From CAWCUU01 sp963798855 (GTDB taxonomy: Bacteria > Gemmatimonadota > Gemmatimonadetes > Longimicrobiales > RSA9): a stretch of 64,000 bases of DNA. This document shows, in pieces, positions 55,457 to 64,000 of this stretch. Below the pieces are notes generated by a model, which saw only the letters and a program-made list of their open reading frames with translations, ran no database searches and was not told the origin of the DNA. A program made the translations under genes and the position numbers. The stretch is from the NCBI GenBank assembly GCA_963798855.1, contig CAWCUU010000004.1:432577-496576 (forward strand), given 5' to 3'. Positions within the stretch are counted from its first letter, which is position 1, and each line of letters begins with the position of its first letter.

Positions 55457-55649
55457 AAGCTATCCTATCCACTACATGCAGTCAAGTGCATAACGCGGAC
55501 GCACCAGCCTCGAGCGGTGGCGCCATCAGAAAAGGTGTGCGGAGAGGCCGCCTCGGCCTGGTTTACCTGATCGCCGTTATGCGAACCCGAAGCATGCACT
55601 GTTCCTCCTCGCTGAAGTGTCTGAGGGTCAGCGGAGGCGGCCGGTGCAG

Positions 55650-57376
55650 TCATTGGGTCCTGTATTTCTGTCCCGCCATATGGGCTGCGGCGGCGTCCGT
55701 TGCGTGATCCGCGCCCTCCTCTTCATCTGACAATGGTCGGAGAATTTCGGCGCAAAATTCGGGGATAGGAAAATCTCCGTCCAGCGCGATCAGCCGTGCC
55801 CGCACCGCCTTCGTAACCTTCGGGTAGCGTTCGCACGCCTTCAGGTAAAGGGCGTCCCCGAACTCGGCTCTGAGCTCACCCTCGTAGCCACGCTCCAGCA
55901 TGTGGACAGCCACGCCCTCAGCTTCAAGCTCGAGGAGAGCTTGATTCAATGCCTCCTCCTTGTCTTTCTCTTCCTTCTGGAAATCGCGGAGTGCCTGTCG
56001 AACACAACGGTGAGGGCGCCTCCCAGCGCGAGGACGATGCGGATGAAGAAGGGGAAACTCTTCTTGCCGCCAACCTCCACAACGGACACTCCGAGCCGGT
56101 TGAGGTCAATGCCAATGCTTTGGGCGTACACAGGAAGGGCGAGTTTCTCGGTGTCCCCTTCCACCAAGACCACGTGGCGCGCAAAGAACAGCTCGTTTCG
56201 CTCAGGATCGAGTTCTTTGATCATCTTCTCGCGCATCGCAGCATCGACCGTGACCTCCGGTTCCCGAACGGCGGTCGCTCCCGACTCATCTCGATAAATG
56301 ACTCGGACCTCGTCGAAGTACGGGACGGTTACGAAGTATGGCGAATGGGTGGCATCAATGACCTGGTTCGTCCGCGATAGCCGCCTGAGCGTTTCGTAAA
56401 AGAATTTCGCCTTGTGCGGGTGCAGGTGGAGTCCAGGTTCTTCGATCAAGAACACCGCACCCGACTTCTTCATCTGCTCGTATACTCTGAAGATCGACAC
56501 AATGAGAGCATTCTGTGCACCGTCACCAATGTCGAGAGAATCAATGGCAATGCCTTGATCACGCACGAGGAGCCGCATCGACTTGAAGAAGTCCCAAGCC
56601 TCACGAAGCCCAAGCTCTACCAGAAAGCGATCCGCGTCCCGGTCCGGATCGAAACCAAGGTTCTCGAGCGCGTGCCGCCGGATCATTCCCTCGAGTTCCA
56701 CAAATTCATCAATGCGCAATACAGCGAGGGCCTCGTTCAACTTTTCCTGGAAGACGGAAGCCGCAGACAACTCCTCGCCCTCCTCGGTCGTAACGTGGCT
56801 CGTTCAAGCGCTCCAAGGACATCTTCCAGCAACCTTCTCACAGGGAGTAGCGGGCCGTTGGCATCTGTTCCGCGAGGCGTCTATCAGCTCCGACGTATAT
56901 AGCCGGCACCTGCGATTTGACATCTGCGGGTACGCTGGCAAGACGCTGATACTTGTGGGCCTGCCCCTTGCGCGGCGGCTCGGCCAGGACGCTTATCGGC
57001 TTTCGCTCTGCATCGAGCGGCTCTTGAACCAATCTGAGGTCGCCCTTCCGGGCACTGCGGGTCGCCCGCTTATACCGCGTTAGAGTGTATCGCAGGATCG
57101 GAACGTCTACCGATCCGCAGCCGCGAAAGCGCGGTGCTGCGGCGGGGGATCAAATTCGATTTCAATGCGATGTCTCTGCCTTCCTCATGTCGGAAGACAT
57201 CTCGCGCGTCGAAGTCTCGGACGCTCAGCCAGTCTTTGCCGAGGGTCGTATGGAGCGCACGAAAGATGTTCGTCTTTGCCAGCGTTGTTCTCTCCGACTA
57301 AGGCGCAGAGCCCCGAAGGGTGAAGGGCTATTTCCTGAATACTGCGATAATTCTTGATGCGGACGGCTCGGATCAT
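55650..57376 (-). pseudogene. OLD-family ATP-dependent nuclease, several frameshifts
   Basis: One overcoming-lysogeny-defect-type gene in pieces. N-terminus MIRAVRIKNYRSIQEIALHP with Walker A GENNAGK; GQAHKYQRLASVPADVKSQV and IYVGADRRLAEQMPTARYSL; signature DIGDGAQNALIVSIFR; Walker B GAVFLIEEPGLHLHP and THSPYFV. A TOPRIM nuclease domain follows with the Glu in VVLVEGDTEKLALPVYAQSI and LTVVFD. The C-terminal segment is in another frame after about 55975. Shifts are also needed near 57290, 57165, 57110, 56850 and 56810. OLD proteins act in anti-phage defence (related to GajA of Gabija). With six breaks it is either decayed or poorly sequenced. Confidence 0.82.
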
Positions 57377-57594
57377 CCCCAGCCTCCAGGTCTTCGATAG
57401 TCACTTTCCGTGGTGTTCGCCGCCCTGTCCGATACAGGGGTTCCCGAAATTCGGCGGTAACAGGGGTGTAATCGCCTCGGCACCTCTGTCCGGTGCCCAA
57501 GTCGCTTTGCACCTCGCCGAAGCGATTGATCCCGCTCCTGCCGAGGAGCCGTGGTCGCCCGGACCACTTTTCGCCGTGCCATGGCGCCTCCCGC

Positions 57595-57945
57595 CTACCG
57601 GAAGCGGGGTTTGACTTCGTCTGGAAACTGCTGAAGCGTCGGAGCGGGCGAGCCCGGGGCGGTGAGGCAGTGCACCGGACGCCCGCAAGGGGGTTGGTCC
57701 GCAATATGGGCTGTTGCCGTGGCCACTGCAAACATCCTGTGCGTGGCGTATTCGGACAGTATCCGACCGAACGTCTCCGAATGAGCAGGGATCCCGGTGC
57801 CAATGGTTTCCTGAGGGCGTTCCCTGTTCATGTCCTCGAGTGCTCGCGCAATCCTCATCTTAGCCCAAGCCATCGCCACGAGGGCGAGTACAGCGGCCCA
57901 GCGTTGAATGGCCGTAATCGCGTTCGGTCGGATCCGCTTCAGCAC
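57595..57945 (-). CDS. Small membrane-anchored protein of unknown function
   Basis: 116 residues from GTG 57945, with AAGGAG 7 nt upstream (strong). One membrane helix lies near the N-terminus (ITAIQRWAAVLALVAMAWAK), followed by a soluble part (RIARALEDMNRERPQETIGT, EYATHRMFAVATATAHIADQ). No family is recognised. It lies 41 bp downstream of the Cys-rich nuclease-like gene and 218 bp before the OLD gene on the same strand, so it may be their partner. The remaining parts of 57377-57986 show no gene. Confidence 0.55.
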   Translation of the reverse strand: MLKRIRPNAITAIQRWAAVLALVAMAWAKMRIARALEDMNRERPQETIGTGIPAHSETFGRILSEYATHRMFAVATATAHIADQPPCGRPVHCLTAPGSPAPTLQQFPDEVKPRFR

Positions 57946-57986
57946 GACTTCGCTCCTTCCTGTTCCAAACAGGGGTATTTGCGCGG

Positions 57987-58733
57987 CTACCGCTGGAGCA
58001 GCCGCCGGCCGCTCCGGACGGCGAGGACGCAGTTCGTAAGCGCGTCGCGGACAATGCGGCTCTCGGACTTGCGGATTCGCTGCGGCCACTCGACGCGATC
58101 GATCTCGCCAAGCGGAAGAGGCTCTGGATGGCCCGGATCAGCGGCTCCTGGGATAGCGAATCGGAAATGATGAGACGTGCGTTCGGGGCTGCTGTACGCC
58201 CCGAGGGGGATCAGGAAAACGGCGTCGATCGACAATGCGACCTGTGCGGCACAGGCAGGGAGCACGAGACGTCGACCGGAGAGCGCGGGGACGAAACCCG
58301 CGTTCATGCCCACGCAGATCAGCGGGAGCGCGTGATCCCTTCGCTGGCTCGGGCGCACCGTGAAGGCCCACCGGGTTTCCCCGTTGGTGTGGGCGCAGGC
58401 CGTGGCCGTCTTGATCTCGGCCTCCCCCTGCGGCGTGTTGCCGTCCATGGGCGTGGTGGGTAGACGAATGCCCCCGTGGAGACAGATCTCGGGGATGGCC
58501 AGGTGGGTGAGGTACTCCCCAGCCCAGCCAATCGCGCCATACCGGTTGCAATGCGACCAGCCGCCGGTCTCGTCACATTCGGGCTCGAATCGCTCGGCAA
58601 GGACGAGCGGTCTTTCCGGATTCGCGAACGGGCAGTGCGGGTCACGGCAGTGGAGCGTGTGCCGCTTCAGCAAACCTGCAATGAATCCCTCAATGTCCCC
58701 GGCCCGGCCCGTCCGATCCCGATCGCCGATCAT
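57987..58733 (-). CDS. Cys-rich, possibly PD-(D/E)XK nuclease-like protein
   Basis: 248 residues from ATG 58733 (GGAGG 6-9 nt upstream; ATG 58775 is in frame). The N-terminal part has HCRDPHCPF and CDETGGWSHC, a possible zinc site. GEAEIKTATACAHTNGETRW contains Glu-x-Lys after an upstream Asp (PMDGNTPQG). RRDHALPLICVG and DAVFLIPLGAYSS look like the last strands of a PD-(D/E)XK-type fold. I do not recognise a named family. It lies upstream of a small membrane protein and an OLD nuclease in one orientation. Confidence 0.5.
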   Translation of the reverse strand: MIGDRDRTGRAGDIEGFIAGLLKRHTLHCRDPHCPFANPERPLVLAERFEPECDETGGWSHCNRYGAIGWAGEYLTHLAIPEICLHGGIRLPTTPMDGNTPQGEAEIKTATACAHTNGETRWAFTVRPSQRRDHALPLICVGMNAGFVPALSGRRLVLPACAAQVALSIDAVFLIPLGAYSSPERTSHHFRFAIPGAADPGHPEPLPLGEIDRVEWPQRIRKSESRIVRDALTNCVLAVRSGRRLLQR

Positions 58734-58905
58734 GCCCGCCCTCCGCCCGCCAGGACTCCGTTCCTTCGCTTCCATGCCCTATACGCAGGGGCGTTACATC
58801 GGGCCGGCAGGGATCACCAACCAGCCCCCGGACGCAACGGACGTAAACGGTGGCCATAGAACCACTTGAGGGTGTCGGATAGACTCGACCGCACGAAATC
58901 AGCCA

Positions 58906-59564
58906 ATGCGTACCGCCGCGGTACGCTCCCGCCAGATCTCACTCTGGCGGGAGCGGAGGTTCGTGTCACGGGAGCGGCGTCGCGCGGGAAGGGATGAGGC
59001 AGAGCTCGTCAGGCAGCTGGGGAGGGGACGGCGGGAGGAGTTCGAGGAAGCGGCACGCGTGCTGTTCCGACGGCACTACGCCGCCCTGGTGGACGGCCTT
59101 CGGCGGTCGTTCCCCCGGCTGGACGCGGGTGCAGTTGAGGTAGGTCTGCAAGGCCGAGATCTCCGGATCGTACCGTTCCGGGTCCTCGAAGAGCCGGACG
59201 ACGGCATCGGCCGCGACCTCCTCCGCTCGATTCCCGCCGGAGCCGGTCCCGGGCGAGATTGCGGGCGATCACGTCGCGGCGCCGACGCCAGCCACCGGAA
59301 CATCGGTGTGGCCGATCCTCTTCGTCGTGTCAGCTTCGGCAACGCCGATAGCGACACCCGCTCCACCCGCGCTGATTCAAGCCATCCAGGAGTTGCCGGC
59401 GGCCGCCGGCGCCGCCGCGGAGCTCCGACTGCGCGGCTACACGATCGCCGAGATCGCGGAGGAAACTGGGTTGTACGGCTGGAGCCGTTCGGACTCGCCT
59501 AAGCCGGGCGACAGCGCGGCTCAAGAAGTTCCTCGAGGCCGCGGCGGAAGCGCGGCCCCCGTGA
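58906..59564 (+). pseudogene. Scrambled ECF sigma-factor-like gene
   Basis: Plus strand: the beginning of region 2 (EEFEEAARVLFRRHYAALVD, about 59029-59130) and, near the end, region 4 (RLRGYTIAEIAEETGL, then RTRLSRATARLKKFLEAAAE in another frame, stop at 59562-59564). The middle, 59131-59275, encodes sigma-like segments only on the minus strand: ADAVVRLFEDPERYDPEISA (59131-59228) and IARNLARDRLRRES (59229-59275). Each block is thus inverted in place relative to a normal factor. Confidence 0.5.
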
Positions 59565-59667
59565 TCTCCCGGTCAGGTTGGGGTGTTGGGAACTCACGCA
59601 CCCGGTCAGCTATGGTGTGAGGCGGCAAGCAAGATCGACCACTTCACAACCATAGGAAGGCGATACA

Positions 59668-60165
59668 ATGATCATGCGGATGCCCAATGTCGACCGAGCG
59701 AAGCTCCCCGCGCTCGCGGCTCTGATCGACACGTACGCGTCCCGGTACGAGTTCCGGCTCGACGGATCCAGTCTCTGGGAGGGCCGTATCCGCCCCTTCG
59801 GGGTCAGCGATCTCGAGGATCGGATCGGGACGGTGAACCTCGAGCGTCCGGGTGCGGACGCGTACGTGCAGCGTCTCCGGGACTACCCTGCCCTCGAGCT
59901 GCCGACCGGATACCGGCATTTCGCCGGGATCAAGCAGGTGATCGGCTACTTCCGCTGCGACCGCGATAGGGCGATCGTGGCCGCACAGGACACGGACCTG
60001 TTCGTGGTTCATCATCCGGACGCCGCGCAGTACCGGTGGGAAGTCCGGCGAATCGCCAATGCGAACCGTGGCCGCCTCACGCGCCCCCGTGACCTGCTCA
60101 CGGAGTTCGGCTTCACGATCGCTCACCGTCAGCGGCTGATGAGCATGGGTAAGGTCTGGGCCTGA
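59668..60165 (+). CDS. Hypothetical protein
   Basis: 165 residues; GGAAGG 6 nt upstream supports ATG 59668. It begins RAKLPALAALIDTYASRYEF and later reads YRHFAGIKQVIGYFRCDRDR and RWEVRRIANANRGRLTRPRD. It looks like a soluble alpha/beta protein. I recognise no family, signal or membrane segment. It is flanked by the scrambled sigma gene and the HEPN gene in an accessory region. Confidence 0.6.
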   Translation: MIMRMPNVDRAKLPALAALIDTYASRYEFRLDGSSLWEGRIRPFGVSDLEDRIGTVNLERPGADAYVQRLRDYPALELPTGYRHFAGIKQVIGYFRCDRDRAIVAAQDTDLFVVHHPDAAQYRWEVRRIANANRGRLTRPRDLLTEFGFTIAHRQRLMSMGKVWA

Positions 60166-60350
60166 GACGCTGATCGGGTGGATGGCGGTCCTCGGGCGTA
60201 GCGGGTGGATTGGATTCCCTCCGGTGCGCCCGCGGGCTGCACCGACGCCGGATCGCGTCGGGACAGCCGGCATCTCGGAATGGTGGCAGCTTTTCGTACG
60301 CTTGGGAGTTTGCCTCGACACGCAAACCTTCGGAGGCCATCCTTCCCCCC

Positions 60351-61515
60351 ATGAATACCCCCGCTGCCACCGGCTCCCCCGCGCACCAGGTCATCTATTT
60401 TCCGTACCTTGGTCTGACGCGCGGCGAAGAGTTGCGTTTCGGCCAACTCGAGGTTTGGAGCGCTTCCCGACTGACTGAGCGCGTCGCCTCCGAGAACATC
60501 CGTACGCGGGTTCGCGAGCTGCTTGACAGCCATCGCGCTCCCGCTGGACGACTTGGAAAGGCCCGGCCGCTAAAAGGGATCGGAGTAGTCAGCAGGGGGG
60601 CGTCTGACCTGGCGCCATTGATTCCGGAATGGGCCACGGAGATACAGGAGCTTCGGCAAGCCCTGTTTCTCGCTGGGCTCTCCAACAACGTCGGGTTGCA
60701 GGGGGAGAACGCCGGACATTGGATGTACACAGCCGAGAACTTCTCGTTCGTCGCACAGGGATTCTCCCTCGACAGTCCGTACTTTGGCGAGACGACCGGC
60801 GCGATCGTCAGCTTCAACATGCTCGGGTATCGGATCGGCGAGGTTGAGTTTCCGACTCCCTCGTGACATTCCGAGACCGGCCGTCTTCCGGCATGACGAG
60901 GAGTTGTTCACAGCTCTGGACCGGCTCCGCACGGAAGATCCACGTCGATATCGACGTGTGCTCGACGCCGCGAGCGTCTTCCTCGAGAGCTACTACAACA
61001 CGCCCGACGTCGACGTACGGGCTCGCATTCTTCTACAGGCGGCTGCATTCGAGATCTTGCTGGAGCTACCCAATGGTGGCGCGCGAAAGGCCTTCAAGGA
61101 CGAGGTGGAACGATATTGCTGCCGAGCCAAAGAGCGAAGGTACCGGTACAAGTATGAGAGCCGTGGCAAGTTGAAGCCTGATACTCGGACGCAGAAGGGG
61201 ATTTGGGCTGATCGGTTCTTTACTCTCCGTAATCACATCATCCATGGTGAGCGTGTCGCGGATCAAGAATACAGGTACCGCGGTGTGCAGCATGATGTGC
61301 ATGCCGCCGCAATATTCTTTGTCCAGTTGGTGAAGTGCATTGTGGAGGAGGGCTTGGCGGCCGCCGATCCCCCTCTTCGGTTCTTCAGTCGCGTAGATTG
61401 GATACCCGCTGAAGAAGCTGAGGAGGGCGAGCAGGCTTGGCAGGGAGGCTTTCAGATTGACCGAGATCTGGGGCCATACTTCGAGGCGAAGCTCAAGGCC
61501 GCAGGCATGCTATGA
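60351..61515 (+). CDS. HEPN-domain protein (ApeA-like C-terminus), one frameshift
   Basis: About 388 residues after removing one extra base near 60861; the length of 1165 bp is one more than a multiple of three. The N-terminal half (VIYFPYLGLTRGEELRFGQL, GHWMYTAENFSFVAQGFSLD) is an unnamed domain. The C-terminal half is helical with ARILLQAAAFEILLELPNGG and the HEPN motif FTLRNHIIHGE (Arg-x4-His). HEPN proteins cleave RNA, and ApeA-type members defend against phage. Its neighbours (HsdR, OLD, toxin-antitoxin genes) fit that role. No Shine-Dalgarno is visible at ATG 60351, and the frame is open from 60210. Confidence 0.7.
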
Positions 61516-61663
61516 GTGGCTCGGGCTGGTGTGCCATCGAGCTCATGCGGGATCCGCGCGGCGGGGTAGCTCGTTCGAGTTGGTGGCCCGGGCTTCGCAC
61601 CTACCGGAAAATGTGAATCCGCTGATTCGTTCCGACAGAGCGACGACGGACCCGGTGCTCAGT

Positions 61664-62577
61664 TCAGGCGTTCTCATAACTGGCGAGGAGCAGCGGTTGG
61701 GCGCGCTCAAGATCGCCGTCCTTGCTGAGGGTGATCTCGAGGTCCCCCGTCCCGAGGTGGCCAACATTCCGGACGTTGCGCGTGAAGCCCTCCTCCAGAT
61801 CGACGGTCGTCGGATCCACCTTCACATACGCGAGGATACGGCCGTCCGTCCGTAGCTCGACACAGGCAATGTTCTGCAACCTCTTGAAGGCGAAGTAGAA
61901 CTTCAGCGTTTTCATCTGCACGTCGTCGCCAAGTGCCAGGAGGAGGGCCTTCAGCGCCTCGAACCGGTCGCGCTGGTCCTGGAAGCCTCCGCCAGGTACT
62001 CGCTGGCCGTCTTGAAATGCGCCTTGTTCGACTTCTGAGTGCCCATGCCAGCCTCGTCTACCGGGCCCTGCGCGGACGTGGCATTTACGAGCTCGAGCAG
62101 CAGCAGATCACCGGGGTACCTCCTGTATCGGATCAGCTCAATGTTCCGGTTGATCTGCTGGACCGCGTGAGAGTCGAACTTCGTGAAGTCTCCGGCAATG
62201 CAGAGGAGGCGAGGATTCGACCACTCGATCGCTTCCGCAGGTTCCTTCCCGAAGCGCTCCAACACCAGCCAGCGGAACTCGGCCTTGTGGTCGAGGAGCC
62301 AGTCCAGGTAGTAGAGTCCCTGGTTGATGACGTTCTCGTTCAGCGCCCGCTTGTACTCGATGATGACCGGGCATCCGTTCTCGTCGAGTCCAAGCGTGTC
62401 GATACGGCCAGCGTGCGTCTTACCCGTCGAGTATTCGGTCGCGACGAAGCGTACTCCGAGAAGGCTGTCGCAGTGCTGCTCGATCAAGTCCTGAAGGGAC
62501 TTTTCGACTGCGACGGAGGTCCCCTCCAACTGCTCGTATTTCTCGGCGTTTCGGCGGAAGAGCTTGATGTCACTCAT
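61664..62577 (-). CDS. DUF91/NucS-like nuclease + DUF5655 protein, one frameshift
   Basis: About 304 residues. The N-terminal part, LEGTSVAVEKSLQDLIEQHC, EYSTGKTHAGRIDTLGLDEN and PVIIEYKRALNENVINQGLY, is a DUF91/restriction-endonuclease-like core with Asp, Glu-x-Lys and Gln in order. A DUF5655 domain follows: VQMKTLKFYFAFKRLQNIAC, EEGFTRNVRNVGHLGTGDLE. A shift near 61980 joins the two readings. It sits 59 bp after the HsdR stop, as an accessory gene of the type I restriction locus. Confidence 0.82.
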
Positions 62578-62636
62578 GATCGCTGTGCATGTGAGACTGC
62601 TCGAACCATTTCGTCCGCTTCGGCGAAGAGCTCCCG

Positions 62637-64000
62637 CTACGCAATCTGCCCCAGCCCGTTCTCAAATCTCTTCACCCGTTCAAAGAGCCCTTCCACGACC
62701 TCCGTCTTGCCCTCGAACAACGCTTCCGGGCCGCCACCGTGAATGCTGGTGAAGGGCGGCTCATAGAGCGCGCCCGGCTCCCATGATGCCGCGGGCCGTT
62801 AGCTGGTCGATCACCATCTCGACAAAGCGGATCTGGGCCGGGGTCAGGCTGCCGGTCTCCGAGGAAGTCGGCGAACACCTTCTTCGCGGCTTCCCGGTCA
62901 GTCCGACGATGGTCCGGACGAAGTAGGGCAGCGACGGTGCCTCAGCTTCGGGCGAGGAGATCGAGAGAGCAGCGTGTCTCCCTCCTGCTCTCCGATCTCC
63001 TTCAGGGCAGTCTTCAAGACTCTCGAGGTCAGTCCGGCGTAATCGGCTCGTTGCGGCGCAGGCGGTGGATCGCGATATGATCGTCGTGCTCGCGCAGGTA
63101 CTCCGGACCTTCTTCTCGTACTGCGCCCCTGTCATCTTCGGGAATAACGACAGCCTCTTCACCGCGTACGCCGACGATCTCGTCTTGAAAATCGGTATAG
63201 ACCCGTTTCCGCTCCCGCTTGTCGAGGAAGGGGACGAGGCCGCGCATCCGGATTCGCACGTCTTCGAGGATCTCGAGGGTCTGCCCTCCCAGAACCCCAC
63301 TTCCTGAATGGCCTCGATGAACTCGAGCTGAGCCTTCACGGCTGGAATCGACCGCTTGTCCTCGAGTAGCATGGCGATCTCGACCACGCGCTGCCGGCGC
63401 TTCTCGAACTCGTTGGCGTCTCCCTCGATATCGCCAGCTGCATTCGCAGCACCGTGAGATCGAACATGCGGGACTCGATCTCGTCGTCGTCGGTTTCGGC
63501 GGGCAGGTCCGCGACTTCATTCTTGAGTCGATAGACATCGTCTTCCTGCAGGCCGTCCCACGACCCCCGCTTCCGGAAGTGATCGACCGCCTGTAGCCGC
63601 TCACGAACCAGGAAGTTCTCGCGGTTCATTGGCATGTACGCGCTGGTAAAGCCCTTGCAGAGAGGGTGGCAGCGAGCGAGCCGCCCTGGTGGATACACCG
63701 AGGGCCCGCTGCAGATTGGGCAAGGACTCGACGCGCGCGCCGGAAGAGGCGGAGCCCGAGCGGCGCACTGCAGGTGCGCTCGATCCCGTCGGGGTTCTCG
63801 GTGGAAGAAGTCGAAGTTGAAGCAGAAGTCGAACACGCGGAAATCAGACTTGTCCTCGCCGAGGACCATAGAGATCCGAACGCAGCCGGGTCCCGCGGCC
63901 GTCGTCTGCGGAAACTTGATCCGCGGGTTGAGACGGCTTTAAAAGACGAGGTTCGCGACCTCGGGCACATCGATCCCAGTATCAAGCATATCGACGGAGA
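62637..64000 (-). pseudogene. hsdR: Type I restriction HsdR subunit, C-terminal part, frameshifted, continues past window
   Basis: C-terminal part of a type I restriction motor/nuclease subunit. In shifting frames it shows the helicase end (MLDTGIDVPEVANLVFFK-like, then GEDKSDFRVFDFCFNFDFFH), the linker RENFLVRERLQAVDHFRKRG and EEIESRMFDLTVLRMQLA-like helices. The EcoEI_R_C-type domain follows: SLTPAQIRFVEMVIDQLTAR, EGLFERVKRFENGLGQIA, with stop at 62639-62637. Several indels are needed, and the nuclease and helicase cores lie beyond 64000. HsdM and HsdS are not in view. Confidence 0.8.

Overview
The window is high-GC DNA from a bacterium that most resembles an environmental Gemmatimonadota or a related phylum. 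Reasons: many lipoproteins, abundant FG-GAP/VCBS (CRTAC1/UnbV-type) secreted proteins, a TIGR02999-type ECF sigma factor overlapping a Ser/Thr kinase with TolB-like and TPR domains, a second TolB/TPR protein, plug-domain and glycan-active exported proteins. This assignment is an inference. I saw no rRNA, tRNA or CRISPR array.

Layout. 1-8.1 kb: a broken CRTAC1-like lipoprotein gene, a nested repeat holding a four-helix-bundle gene fragment, then a tightly overlapping operon of TPR+FG-GAP+UnbV protein, CRTAC1/UnbV protein and RnfD/NqrB-like membrane protein. 8.1-13.4 kb: an AhpD-like gene with an in-frame TGA exactly at the second cysteine of its CxxC motif (candidate selenoprotein), a carbon-nitrogen hydrolase, a MATE exporter and a cytochrome c/FG-GAP lipoprotein. 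13.4-18.9 kb: glycan functions (GH20, GH16, Gfo/Idh/MocA oxidoreductase) with a MITE-like element between them. 19-31 kb: DUF3127 protein flanked by 13-bp repeat arrays, sodium/solute symporter, cupredoxin-like lipoprotein, TolB/TPR protein, beta-helix lipoprotein, AbiEi/DUF559 protein, large M14 peptidase. 31-39 kb: DUF1801, glycosyltransferase remnants, plant-type LRR lipoprotein, sigma/kinase pair. 39-48 kb: Phd/PIN toxin-antitoxin, rifampin-phosphotransferase-like enzyme, TIGR02588/TIGR02587/potassium-channel operon, TetR with an FAD oxidase.

48-64 kb is an accessory, defence-rich region: HicAB, a DUF6036 nucleotidyltransferase pair, an AAA/DUF4143 ATPase, a fused GIY-YIG/HD/nuclease-like protein next to a DUF6884 protein, HigBA, an OLD-family nuclease, an unrecognised Cys-rich nuclease-like gene with a small membrane partner, a scrambled sigma gene, a HEPN protein, a DUF91-DUF5655 nuclease-like protein, and the 3' end of a type I restriction HsdR gene running off the window.

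Two overlays matter for any reader. First, many genes are split by single-base frameshifts, most of them +1, which looks as much like residual sequencing error as like decay. Second, several genes are true remnants (internal deletions or chimeras) that indels cannot explain. The most interesting items are the candidate AhpD-like selenoprotein with a SECIS-like hairpin, the UnbV-UnbU-like operon without an enediyne synthase in view, and the DUF6884 + GIY-YIG/HD/nuclease locus.
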